From Streptomyces griseus (GTDB lineage Bacteria > Actinomycetota > Actinomycetes > Streptomycetales > Streptomycetaceae), in NCBI RefSeq assembly GCF_900460065.1, contig NZ_UAVD01000028.1, forward strand, positions 186,001 through 250,000: 64,000 nt of DNA, given 5' to 3'. Below, piece after piece: positions 52,047-59,387 of this stretch. The position numbers were made by a program, and so were the translations under genes. Within the stretch, counting starts at the first letter, position 1, and the number at the start of each line of letters is the position of its first letter. The notes under the pieces were generated by a model. That model made no database searches, was not told the DNA's origin, and was given only the letters and a program-made list of their open reading frames with translations.

Positions 52047-52067
52047 AAAAACGAAGGGCTCTTCCGT
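52047..52067 (-). terminator. Attenuator-like hairpin in the corA leader
   Basis: On the minus strand ACGGAAG-AGCC-CTTCGT forms a short stem with one bulge, followed immediately by TTTT(T). It lies 126 bases before corA and after the leader reading frame, where a regulatory terminator would sit. The stem is weak. Confidence 0.4.
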
Positions 52068-52141
52068 CGCGCGAACTGCTGTCGAGGAGTCGTCCGGAGG
52101 TGACGGCGATGTCGGCACCGGGCGACCGACGAGGCGTCGGA

Positions 52142-52201
52142 TCAACGGGAAATGCGAGGCGCGGAGGAGCGGTTGGTACTGCACGGTCGACTTGGATCCA
52201 T
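52142..52201 (-). CDS. Candidate 19-residue leader peptide upstream of corA
   Basis: A 20-codon frame (MDPSRPCSTNRSSAPRISR) begins at 52201 behind GGAGGAGGTGGGG (52208-52220), the best ribosome binding site in this region. It ends 220 bases before corA in the same direction. It contains two early Pro codons and several Arg and Ser codons. In enterobacteria corA has a translated leader (corL), so a regulatory peptide is plausible. The rest of the 445-base gap (51922-52366) holds a hairpin-forming CCGACG/CGTCGG at about 52125 and promoter sequence for the divergent SUFU gene. Coding is inferred only from start and site. Confidence 0.45.
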   Translation of the reverse strand: MDPSRPCSTNRSSAPRISR

Positions 52202-52366
52202 AGCAGTCCCCACCTCCTCCGGCCGGTCCCCCGTGGGGGACGACGTGTCGTCGGGACGAAGAAGAGCGACGCTTCTGCGTGCTGTCCCGACCGGCGGCCA
52301 GGCTATCAGCCGCCACAGACCCAATCCCGTACTTTGCCCATTCCCTACGCGATCTATGCTCGCGGC

Positions 52367-52951
52367 ATGGCAGAAATTCTCGCTCTGGTCGAGGCCCGGC
52401 TCGTTTCCGCCCTCGGGGAACCGGACGCCCGCGCCGATGTGACGTTCCTGGGCACCGACCGCATCGAGGTGCTGCGCTTCCTCGACGGCGACGTGGTGCG
52501 CTACGCGACGCTCGGCATGTCCGGTCAGCCGATGGCCGACCCCACCTCCCCGCTCGCCGACCCGGTGAAGGGCCCCCGCGCCGAGCTGATCCTCTCCGTA
52601 CGGGGCGGGCTCGCCGACACCGACCAGGTGCTGCGCCCGCTCGCCGTGCTGGCCGCGTCCCCGCAGGTCGAGGGGTTGATCGTGGCCGCCGGCGCCTCGC
52701 TGGACCTGGGGGAGCCGCTGTGGACCGGGGCGCCGTTCACCTCGGTGCTGGTCGCGGAGTCCGGCGGTCTGGTGGAGGACCTGGAGCTGGACGAGCCGAT
52801 GGACCCGGTGCGCTTCCTGCCGCTGCTGCCGATGACGCGCAACGAGGCCGCCTGGAAGCGGGTGCGCGGCGCGCAGGAGCTCCAGGAGCGGTGGCTGACG
52901 CACGGTACGGACCTGCGCGACCCGCTGCGCACGTCCGTACCGCTGGACTGA
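52367..52951 (+). CDS. Suppressor-of-fused (SUFU) domain protein
   Basis: A 194-residue soluble protein of the bacterial SUFU family. The features are RYATLGMSGQPMADP near residue 45, GPRAELILSVRGG, VLRPLAVLAASPQVEGLIVAAGASLDLGEPLW, in pieces, and FLPLLPMTRNEAAWKRVRGAQEL near the end. The family is often an immunity protein to toxins or an unknown housekeeping protein. I see no toxin gene next to it. ATG 52367 lies in AT-rich sequence with no clear ribosome binding site, so a leaderless transcript is possible. It is convergent with the MFS gene. Confidence 0.9.
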   Translation: MAEILALVEARLVSALGEPDARADVTFLGTDRIEVLRFLDGDVVRYATLGMSGQPMADPTSPLADPVKGPRAELILSVRGGLADTDQVLRPLAVLAASPQVEGLIVAAGASLDLGEPLWTGAPFTSVLVAESGGLVEDLELDEPMDPVRFLPLLPMTRNEAAWKRVRGAQELQERWLTHGTDLRDPLRTSVPLD

Positions 52952-52970
52952 CCGTCCCGGGCGGTCAGTC
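52946..52970. terminator. Bidirectional hairpin overlapping both stop codons
   Basis: Perfect 9-base arms GACTGACCG (52946-52954) and CGGTCAGTC (52962-52970), 7-base loop. It includes the TGA of the SUFU gene and the stop of the minus-strand MFS gene. Confidence 0.75.
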
Positions 52971-54203
52971 GGCGAAGACCGCCACGCCGTCCTCCCGCGC
53001 GTGCACCGGCGCCAGCTCCTCGGCCTCGTGGGTCAGCGCCGTACGCCGCACCCCCACGACCGCCGCTCCGGCGAGGGCGGCGAGCGCGGCCACCACGAAG
53101 GGGACGTGGACGTCGGTCCACTCCTCGATCTTCGGGGCGAGGAAGGGGGCGGCGGCGGCCGCGAACCAGCGGACGAAGTTGTATCCGGCGCTCGCCACCG
53201 GGCGCGGCGCGTCCGAGACGCCGAGGGCCAGCTCGGTGAAGACGGTGTTGTTCATGCCGATGAACGCGCCGGAGACGACCGTGGCGACGATCGCCGCGGT
53301 GTGGCTGCCGTACCCGAGGACCAGCAGGTCGGCGGCGAGCAGGACCAGCGAGCCCCCGAGCACCTTGAGCGAGCCGAAGCGGCGCTGGAGGCGCGGGGCG
53401 ACCAGCACGGAGAAGACGGCCAGCAGCAGGCCCCAGGCGAAGAAGACCGCGCCGGACTTGTACGGGGTCATGTCCAGCACGAACGGCGTGAAGGCCAGGA
53501 TCGTGAAGAACGCGTAGTTGTAGAAGAACGCGGAGGCCGCGACCGAGGCCAGGCCGCCGTGGCCCAGCGCCTTCACGGGGTCGAGCAGTGAGGTCTTGAC
53601 GGCGGGCTTCGGCTGCTCCTTGAGGAACGCGGCGATGCAGAGGAAGCCGATCGCCATCAGCGCCGCGGTGCCGAAGAACGGGTAGCGCCAGCTGGCGTCC
53701 CCGAGCAGCGCGCCGACCAGCGGTCCGCACGCCATGCCGAGGCCGAGCGCCGACTCGTAGAGCAGGATCGCCGCCGCGCTGCCGCCCGCCGCCGCTCCGA
53801 CGATCACCGCGAGGGCGGTCGAGACGAAGAGGGCGTTGCCCAGGCCCCAGCCGGCCCGGAAGCCGACCAGTTCGGCGACGGAGGACGAGGTGCCGGAGAG
53901 CGCGGCGAAGACGATCACGAGCGCGAGACCGGCCAGCAGGGTCCTGCGGCCGCCGATGCGGCTGGAGACGAAGCCGGTGACCAGCATCGCGAAAGCGGTG
54001 ATCAGGAAGTACGAGGTGAACAGCAGCGACACCTGACTCGCCGAGGCGTCCAGCCCCCGGGCGATGGACGGCAGGATCGGGTCCACCAGACCGATCCCCA
54101 TGAAGGCGACCACCGAGGCGCCGGCCGTGGCCCAGACGGCCTTCGGCTGGCGCAGGATGCCGCCTCCCGTGGCCCCTTCGTCGAACGGATCCTCTCCCCG
54201 CAT
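52965..54203 (-). CDS. MFS transporter, DHA1-like
   Basis: A 412-residue major facilitator with 12 hydrophobic segments. GFVSSRIGGRRTLLAGLALV (after helix 2) is the family's motif A region, and YESALGLGMACGPLVGALLGD is the antiporter motif C, so proton-driven export of small molecules is likely. The N-terminal 25 residues are acidic and cytoplasmic. It starts at ATG 54203 behind GGAGAAGGAGA. An AT-rich stretch with a small dyad lies 70-100 bases upstream, suggesting control by a MarR- or TetR-type repressor encoded elsewhere. Confidence 0.92.
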   Translation of the reverse strand: MRGEDPFDEGATGGGILRQPKAVWATAGASVVAFMGIGLVDPILPSIARGLDASASQVSLLFTSYFLITAFAMLVTGFVSSRIGGRRTLLAGLALVIVFAALSGTSSSVAELVGFRAGWGLGNALFVSTALAVIVGAAAGGSAAAILLYESALGLGMACGPLVGALLGDASWRYPFFGTAALMAIGFLCIAAFLKEQPKPAVKTSLLDPVKALGHGGLASVAASAFFYNYAFFTILAFTPFVLDMTPYKSGAVFFAWGLLLAVFSVLVAPRLQRRFGSLKVLGGSLVLLAADLLVLGYGSHTAAIVATVVSGAFIGMNNTVFTELALGVSDAPRPVASAGYNFVRWFAAAAAPFLAPKIEEWTDVHVPFVVAALAALAGAAVVGVRRTALTHEAEELAPVHAREDGVAVFAD

Positions 54204-54275
54204 GGGTTCTCTCCTTCTCCCTCGGCCCCTCCGGAGTTCTCCGGCTCCGGATCGATGCGTTATGCACAGAATAAG

Positions 54276-54288
54276 TTAGGCGGGCTAA
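54276..54288. promoter_or_regulatory. AT-rich dyad between divergent MFS and DUF6758 genes
   Basis: TTAG-GCGGG-CTAA lies within the conspicuously AT-rich stretch ATAAGTTAGGCGGGCTAATA. It is 73 bases upstream of the MFS start and 98 bases upstream of the DUF6758 gene. Its placement fits a promoter with an overlapping operator. Confidence 0.45.
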
Positions 54289-54385
54289 TAAATGCAACCT
54301 ACACCTATTCTTGCCGGTCAGGGCCACGCTGCGGACGGGTGATCGTCCTTGACGCGAGGACCGGCGGGGAGGACGGTTGGTCCCT

Positions 54386-55063
54386 ATGAGGGGCGAACCC
54401 AGTTGCCCGAAGTGCGGTGGCCGGGTCAGGGCGCCCGGTCTCTTCGCCGACGCCTGGCAGTGCTCCGTGCACGGCCAGGTCCATCCGATGCAGCCGGTCA
54501 TCCCGCCGAGCGTCGAAGGCCTCGGCGTCGTGGTGCACCGCACCCAGGTTCCCGTCTGGATGCCCTGGCCGCTCCCCGTGGGCTGGCTGTTCACCGGGGT
54601 CGCCAGCGCGGGCGACGACCGCAGCGGCGGCCGGGCGAGCGCCGTGGCCTGCGCCGGACCCGGCCCGCTCGGCGGGATGGGCGAACTCCTCCTGGTGGCC
54701 GAGGAGATCGGGGTCGGGCTCGGCGCCCGGTACGCGGGGATCGACGGCCCGGACCCCGGGCTCCACCTGGACATCGACTCCGCCCCCGACGCCAAGGTCC
54801 ACGCCGCCGGCCGGCCCACCCCCCTCTGGCACGTCAGGAACGCCCCGGAGGACCGCGCCGTCTTCGCGGGCGAGGCGCGGGGGCTCTGGCTCTGGGCGAT
54901 CCTGTGGCCCGAGCAGTCGGGGCTCCTCATGTACGACGAACTGGTGCTCACCGACCTCCGGGACGCCGGGGGAGAAGTGGACCTCGTCCCCTGCGGCGCG
55001 CTCACCCCCCGCCTCCTCACCGCCCCCGAGGCGCCGCCCCGGCAGGGGACGGGCGAGCGGTAG
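54386..55063 (+). CDS. DUF6758 family protein with N-terminal zinc ribbon
   Basis: A 225-residue protein starting MRGEPSCPKCGGRVRAPGLF. Cys7 and Cys10 with Cys/His in WQCSVHG (near 29-33) form a likely zinc ribbon. The rest is soluble, with GWLFTGVASAGDDRSGGRASAVAC and LWHVRNAPEDRAVFAGEARGLWLWAILWPEQ, in pieces. This fits DUF6758, a conserved Streptomyces family of unknown function. ATG 54386 is preferred to TTG 54377. The TAG stop overlaps a 17-bp-arm palindrome. Confidence 0.88.
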   Translation: MRGEPSCPKCGGRVRAPGLFADAWQCSVHGQVHPMQPVIPPSVEGLGVVVHRTQVPVWMPWPLPVGWLFTGVASAGDDRSGGRASAVACAGPGPLGGMGELLLVAEEIGVGLGARYAGIDGPDPGLHLDIDSAPDAKVHAAGRPTPLWHVRNAPEDRAVFAGEARGLWLWAILWPEQSGLLMYDELVLTDLRDAGGEVDLVPCGALTPRLLTAPEAPPRQGTGER

Positions 55064-55124
55064 GTCCTGTCGTCGAACCGCCGCCCGCCCTTCGGGCGAC
55101 GACGGCAGTTCGACGACAGGACCT
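55062..55124. repeat. REP-like intergenic palindrome, copy 2
   Basis: Outer arms 55062-55078 and 55108-55124 are perfect 17-base complements. Inside, CCCGCCCTTCGGGC forms a second stem. The arm contains GGTCCTGTCGTC, and the inner part CGCCCTTCGGGCGAC recurs at about 36470. It overlaps the stop of the DUF6758 gene and should terminate it. Confidence 0.9.
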
Positions 55125-55225
55125 CGATCACGCGGGGCGGAAGGCTTCCGCGGCCCGGGGCCCGGTGGGCGACGGTTATCCTTGAGCGGTCCCCCGTCCG
55201 CCCGCGAGCCCCGGAGTCAGCCGTC

Positions 55226-56092
55226 GTGCGCATCGACCTGCACACCCACTCCACCGCGTCGGACGGCACGGACACCCCCGCCGAGCTGGTCGCGAACGCC
55301 GCCGCCGCGGGCCTGGACGTCGTCGCGCTCACCGACCACGACACCGTGGGCGGCCACCGGCAGGCCATCGACGCGCTGCCCGACGGGCTCACCCTCGTCA
55401 CCGGCGCCGAACTCTCCTGCCGGGTCGACGGCGTCGGCACGCACCTGCTGGCCTACCTCTTCGACCCCGCCGACGCGGAGCTGGAGCGCGCCCGGGAACT
55501 CGTCCGCGACGACCGGGTGCCGCGCGCCCGGGAGATGGTCCGCAAGCTGCGCGCCCTCGACGTCCCCGTCACCTGGGAGCAGGTCGCCCGGATCGCCGGG
55601 GACGGCTCGGTCGGCCGCCCGCACGTCGCCGCCGCCCTCGTCGAACTCGGCGTCGTCCCCACCGTCTCCGACGCCTTCACGCCCGACTGGCTGGGCAACG
55701 GCGGCCGGGCATACGCCGAGAAGCACGAGTTCGACCCCTTCGAGGCCGTCCGCCTGGTCAAGGCGGCGGGCGGGGTCGCCGTCCTCGCCCACCCGGGCGC
55801 GGTGAAACGCGGCGCGGTGGTCCCCGAGTCCACGATCGCCGCCCTCGCCGAAGCCGGCCTCGACGGCGTCGAGGTCGACCACATGGACCACGACGAGCCC
55901 ACCCGGGCCCGGCTGCGCGGCCTCGCCCGCGAACTGGGGCTGCTCACGACCGGCTCCAGCGACTACCACGGCACCCGGAAGACCGTCGAGCTCGGCGCGT
56001 TCACCACCGACCCCGAGATCTACGGCGAGATCACCCGGCGCGCCACGGGAGCCTTCCCGGTGCCGGGCGCCGGCGGACCCGGCCACCGCTAG
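55226..56092 (+). CDS. PHP-domain metal-dependent phosphoesterase
   Basis: A 288-residue protein of the PHP superfamily (YciV/RnaseAM-like). Metal ligands are visible in RIDLHTHSTASDGTDTP (residues 2-18), VALTDHDTVGG (near 35) and ELSCRVDGVGTHLLAY (near 75). Later ligands are in VLAHPGAV (near 190) and TTGSSDYHG (near 250). The fold gives phosphoester hydrolysis; E. coli RNase AM acts on nucleotide phosphates and RNA 5' ends. It starts at GTG 55226. It stands 178 bases upstream of marC. Confidence 0.93.
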   Translation: MRIDLHTHSTASDGTDTPAELVANAAAAGLDVVALTDHDTVGGHRQAIDALPDGLTLVTGAELSCRVDGVGTHLLAYLFDPADAELERARELVRDDRVPRAREMVRKLRALDVPVTWEQVARIAGDGSVGRPHVAAALVELGVVPTVSDAFTPDWLGNGGRAYAEKHEFDPFEAVRLVKAAGGVAVLAHPGAVKRGAVVPESTIAALAEAGLDGVEVDHMDHDEPTRARLRGLARELGLLTTGSSDYHGTRKTVELGAFTTDPEIYGEITRRATGAFPVPGAGGPGHR

Positions 56093-56269
56093 AGGGCGCC
56101 CGGCGCAACACGGCCGGACAGCTCCCGGGCCCCGCCCACTTCACCGCACCACTCTTTTCCGCACTCCGCGCGCCCCCGTGCGTACCGCCGCGTGTCCGAC
56201 ACGGCGACGGCGCCACGCCGGACCCCGCGCCGCCTCCGTACCACCCGATCTTCTCTCGCAAGGCTCACT

Positions 56270-56875
56270 GTGTTCGACGTCGCTGTCTTCGGATCCCTTT
56301 TTCTCACCCTATTTGTGATCATGGACCCGCCCGGGATCACCCCGATCTTCCTCGCGCTCACCGCGGGCCGCCCCGCCAAGGTGCAGCGCAAGATGGCGCT
56401 CCAGGCGGTCATGGTCGCCTTCGGCGTGATCGCCGTCTTCGGTCTGCTCGGTCAGCAGATCCTGGACTATCTGCACGTCTCCGTGCCCGCCCTGATGATC
56501 GCGGGCGGACTGCTGCTCCTGCTCATCGCGCTCGACCTGCTGACCGGCAAGACGGACGAGCCCACGCAGACCAAGGACGTCAACGTGGCGCTCGTACCGC
56601 TGGGGATGCCCCTGCTGGCCGGGCCCGGCGCGATCGTCTCCGTCATCCTCGCGGTGCAGCACGCCGACGGCGTGGGCGGCCAACTCTCGGTGTGGTCCGC
56701 GATCCTCGCCATGCACGTGGTGCTCTGGCTGGCCATGCGCTACTCGCTGGTCATCATCCGGGTGATCAAGGACGGTGGCGTGGTGCTGGTCACCCGGCTC
56801 GCCGGCATGATGCTCTCCGCCATCGCCGTCCAGCAGATCATCAACGGCGTCACCCAGGTCATCCAGACCTCGTGA
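56270..56875 (+). CDS. marC: MarC family membrane protein
   Basis: A 201-residue protein with six membrane segments, starting at GTG 56270, which gives the usual family length and opening (VFDVAVFGSLFLTLFVIMDPPG, in two pieces). The DPPG motif near residue 20 and PLGMPLLAGPGAI near residue 110 are the family signatures. An in-frame ATG 78 bases upstream would add a Pro/Arg-rich stretch. The real function of MarC is unknown; it was named from the E. coli mar locus but does not give multiple antibiotic resistance. Confidence 0.9.
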   Translation: MFDVAVFGSLFLTLFVIMDPPGITPIFLALTAGRPAKVQRKMALQAVMVAFGVIAVFGLLGQQILDYLHVSVPALMIAGGLLLLLIALDLLTGKTDEPTQTKDVNVALVPLGMPLLAGPGAIVSVILAVQHADGVGGQLSVWSAILAMHVVLWLAMRYSLVIIRVIKDGGVVLVTRLAGMMLSAIAVQQIINGVTQVIQTS

Positions 56876-56889
56876 CCCCCGCGCACCAC

Positions 56890-56924
56890 AGCGCCCCCGC
56901 ACGGACGTTCCGAGCGGGGGCGCT
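56890..56924 (+). terminator. Terminator after marC
   Basis: Perfect 11-base arms 56890-56900 and 56914-56924, 13-base loop, 14 bases past the stop. It is followed by TCGTCTTC. Confidence 0.78.
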
Positions 56925-56988
56925 TCGTCTTCAGCGGCGCGATGCGGTGAGGCGCGAGGCCTCGTCAGGCGTCATGAGCCCATGAGCG

Positions 56989-57141
56989 TTACGAAGCCGT
57001 GCTGTCGGCCGGACGGATGTAGATGCGCTGGCCCGTCGCCGCGGCCTGCTGCACGATCCGGTTGACGGAGGCGGCGTCCACGACGGTGCTGTCCACGGCG
57101 GTACCGTCGACGTCGTCGAGTCGCATGATCTCGAAGCGCAT
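56989..57141 (-). CDS. Conserved 50-residue Streptomyces protein
   Basis: A 50-residue reading frame starting MRFEIMRLDDVDGTAVDSTV and ending IRPADSTAS, behind GAAGGGAAG 5 bases before the ATG. It is soluble, acidic at the start, and has no Cys. I know near-identical small proteins in other streptomycetes but no function. Its codons have the high third-position GC of a real gene. The leader contains two strong hairpins at 57185-57240. It shares a 208-base divergent promoter region with the NYN gene. Confidence 0.85.
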   Translation of the reverse strand: MRFEIMRLDDVDGTAVDSTVVDAASVNRIVQQAAATGQRIYIRPADSTAS

Positions 57142-57184
57142 AGGGCTTCCCTTCGTCTGATCCTCCTGCTGGAGAACTGCTGGC

Positions 57185-57240
57185 GCCGGTAGGGGCGTCC
57201 CACCGGCAAGACCAGGAACGCGAGGCTTCCCTCGCGTTCC
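57185..57240 (-). other. Two adjacent hairpins in the leader of the 50-residue gene
   Basis: Hairpin 1: arms 57215-57225 and 57230-57240, perfect 11 bp, 4-base loop CTTC. Hairpin 2: GCCGGT (57185-57190) with ACCGGC (57202-57207) and an inner GGG/CCC. They lie 44-99 bases upstream of the start codon. They could be a regulatory RNA element or an operator; there is no U-run. Confidence 0.6.
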
Positions 57241-57349
57241 TCATGGGTGACAACGGATTGCCTCCTACAAACATTCCCTACGCTAAGGAAATTTTTTGGA
57301 TGTCTAAGTACCCGTCGGTAGTCACGCCACCACAGACCATGGGGTTCGC

Positions 57350-58261
57350 ATGAACGAGGCGGACCCGCGGTCCCTCGGCGGAGCCGGTATCGCCGCCCGC
57401 CTGGACCGCACCAACGAGCTGCTCGAGCGCATGCTCACCGAGGTCTCGAAGACCCCGTCGACGCACGCGATCTTCGTGGACGCCGGCTATGTGTACGCCG
57501 CGGCCGGGCTGCTCGTCACCGGCACCGAGGACCGGCGCTCCTTCGACCTCGACGCCGAAGGGCTGATCGAGGCCTTCATCGACAAGGCCCGCACGATCTT
57601 CGCGGACAGCAGGCTGCTGCGCGTCTACTGGTACGACGGGGCCCGCCGCCGCATCCACACCACCGAGCAGCAGGCCATCGCCGAACTCCCCGACGTCAAG
57701 GTGCGGCTCGGCAACCTCAACGCCAACAACCAGCAGAAGGGCGTCGACTCGCTCATCCGCACCGACCTGGAATCCCTCGCCCGGCACCGCGCCATCAGCG
57801 ACGCGGCGCTCGTCGGCGGGGACGAGGACCTGGTCTCGGCCGTCGAGGCGGCCCAGGGGTACGGGGCGCGCGTGCACCTCTGGGGCATCGAGGCCGCCGA
57901 AGGGCGCAACCAGGCCGAACCGCTGCTGTGGGAGGTCGACAGCCAGCGCACCTTCGAGCTCGACTTCTGCCGCCCCTACGTCACGCGGCGGCCCGTCACC
58001 ACGTACGAGGACGACAGCCCGGCCCCCTCCCGGGAGGACGTCCGCTTCGTCGGAGCGCAGATCGCCGCCGCCTGGCTCGCCGCCCGCGGCCGGGAGTCCC
58101 TGGCCGACCTGCTGCCCGGCCACCCCTACCTGCCGGGCTCCGTCGACCAGGACCTGCTGGTGGAGGCCGAACGCCTGCTCCAGCACTCGCTGCGCGGCCA
58201 CGCGCACCTGCGGCGGGCGCTCCGCGACGGCTTCTGGCAGCACCTCCAGGCGCAGTACTGA
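57350..58261 (+). CDS. NYN domain (PIN-like) protein
   Basis: A 303-residue protein with an NYN domain, a PIN-like RNase fold, at about residues 40-190. The acidic active-site residues are in AIFVDAGYVYAAAG (Asp near 45), KGVDSLIRTDLESLARH (Asp near 130) and LVGGDEDLVSAVEAAQGYG (Asp near 160). The C-terminal 100 residues include RPYVTRRPVTTYEDDS and a helical tail ending WQHLQAQY. RNA cleavage is inferred from the fold. ATG 57350 is preceded by GGGG; upstream, the AT-rich AGGAAATTTTTTGG at about 57287-57300 marks the promoter region. Confidence 0.9.
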   Translation: MNEADPRSLGGAGIAARLDRTNELLERMLTEVSKTPSTHAIFVDAGYVYAAAGLLVTGTEDRRSFDLDAEGLIEAFIDKARTIFADSRLLRVYWYDGARRRIHTTEQQAIAELPDVKVRLGNLNANNQQKGVDSLIRTDLESLARHRAISDAALVGGDEDLVSAVEAAQGYGARVHLWGIEAAEGRNQAEPLLWEVDSQRTFELDFCRPYVTRRPVTTYEDDSPAPSREDVRFVGAQIAAAWLAARGRESLADLLPGHPYLPGSVDQDLLVEAERLLQHSLRGHAHLRRALRDGFWQHLQAQY

Positions 58262-58271
58262 CGGAAGCGGG

Positions 58272-58324
58272 GCCGGTGGCGGCGCCTTCGACGGCCGACG
58301 GGACGCGTCGGGGGCGCCACCGGC
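58272..58324. terminator. Probable bidirectional terminator
   Basis: GCCGGTGGC (58272-58280) pairs with GCCACCGGC (58316-58324) around a GC-rich 35-base loop. It lies between the convergent NYN and hydrolase genes. Confidence 0.5.
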
Positions 58325-58327
58325 GCG

Positions 58328-59185
58328 TCAGACGGCCGGCAGACCGTCCCAGAACGCGGCCAGCGCCTCCGCTGTCTCCAGCGGGCGCGCGGTGTTGGGG
58401 GAGTGCTCGGCGCCGGCGATCGTGGTGCGGCGGGCGCCGAGGCGCCGCGCCATGGAGTCGAACAGCTCCACCGGCCACACCTCGTCGCGCTCCCCGGACA
58501 GGACGTGGACGGGCAGGCCGACGGCGGCCAGCTCGTCCACCCGGTCCGGTTCGGCGGCCAGCTGGGCCCCGGTCGCGATCAACTGCGCCGGGTGGTGGGC
58601 GAGCCAGCGGTGGCGCATGTCCGCGCCGTCGCCGGTGTCCGCGTCCTGCGGCGGATCCAGCGCCCGCATCGCCTCCCACACCTCGCCCATGGTCAGCACC
58701 GACAACGCGTCGCTCAGCATCTTCACCTTGTCCCGCTGGGCCGCGACGACCTCCGCGGGGCCCGAGGACATCAACGTCAGCGAGCGGAACGCAGTGGCGT
58801 CCAGCAGGACGGCGGCGCGGGCGATCTGCCCGCCGAGCGAGTGCCCGAGCAGGTGCAGCTCGCCGTCCCCGCAGCCCAGGGCCGCCGCCTGGGCCAGCAC
58901 GTCACGTGCCAACTCGCCCTGGGCGTAGGTCTCCTGGCGATCCGTTCCCCGCGACTCGTACTGCCCCCGGCCGTCCGCGGCGACCACCCGGTAGCCCGCC
59001 GCGCACAGCGGCTCCAGCAGTGCGATGAAGTCCTCCTTGCTGCCGGTGTATCCGGGCAGCATCAGGACGGTGGCGCGTACCGGGGCGGGCGGCGCGGCGT
59101 CCAGCACGGCGAAGTCGCCGCGCTCGGTCCCGAGGACACGGGCGCGGGCACAGGGCGGCGGGGTGAAGGTGGGCGGGCGGCTCAT
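58328..59185 (-). CDS. Alpha/beta hydrolase
   Basis: A 285-residue hydrolase of the alpha/beta fold. The nucleophile elbow is LLGHSLGGQIARAA (Ser near residue 117). The acidic residue is expected in HVLSGERDEVWP near 233, and the histidine in IAGAEHSPNT near 260. The oxyanion stretch is MLPGYTGSKEDF. The substrate is unknown; esters of small alcohols or lipids are typical. No signal peptide. ATG 59185 is the likely start. It is convergent with the NYN gene. Confidence 0.92.
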   Translation of the reverse strand: MSRPPTFTPPPCARARVLGTERGDFAVLDAAPPAPVRATVLMLPGYTGSKEDFIALLEPLCAAGYRVVAADGRGQYESRGTDRQETYAQGELARDVLAQAAALGCGDGELHLLGHSLGGQIARAAVLLDATAFRSLTLMSSGPAEVVAAQRDKVKMLSDALSVLTMGEVWEAMRALDPPQDADTGDGADMRHRWLAHHPAQLIATGAQLAAEPDRVDELAAVGLPVHVLSGERDEVWPVELFDSMARRLGARRTTIAGAEHSPNTARPLETAEALAAFWDGLPAV

Positions 59186-59314
59186 ACGGCGAGGCTATCC
59201 CCGCCGCCCCCGTCCCCGCCCCACCGGGCAGCGCAACCGGTGAGCCCGGAGACCCCGCGGCGGCACCGGCCCCACGCTGCGTGGCGGCCGGGTCCCGGAA
59301 CGGGGCGGCAAGGT

Positions 59315-59363
59315 CGTACGGCCCCGCACCTGCGGACCGGGTCCACGGGTGCGGGGCCGTACG
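59315..59363 (-). terminator. Strong terminator after the DEAD-box helicase gene
   Basis: Perfect 16-base arms 59315-59330 and 59348-59363, with an inner GGACC/GGTCC pairing in the 17-base loop. It lies 25 bases past the helicase stop, in the 202-base gap before the hydrolase gene. Confidence 0.85.
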
Positions 59364-59387
59364 TGTGGTGCGGTGTCGCCGGGAGCG

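Noticed and set aside
51922..52366. M-box (ykoK) magnesium riboswitch before corA
   Set aside because: I could not find its conserved sequence blocks on the minus strand; the leader frame and hairpin explain the space better.
52367..52951. SUFU protein as immunity partner of a toxin
   Set aside because: No toxin-like gene next to it; the neighbours are corA and an MFS transporter on the other strand.
52525..55440. A 971-codon minus-strand frame
   Set aside because: Mixes shadow of the SUFU and DUF6758 genes with an alternative frame of the MFS gene; no motif of its own.
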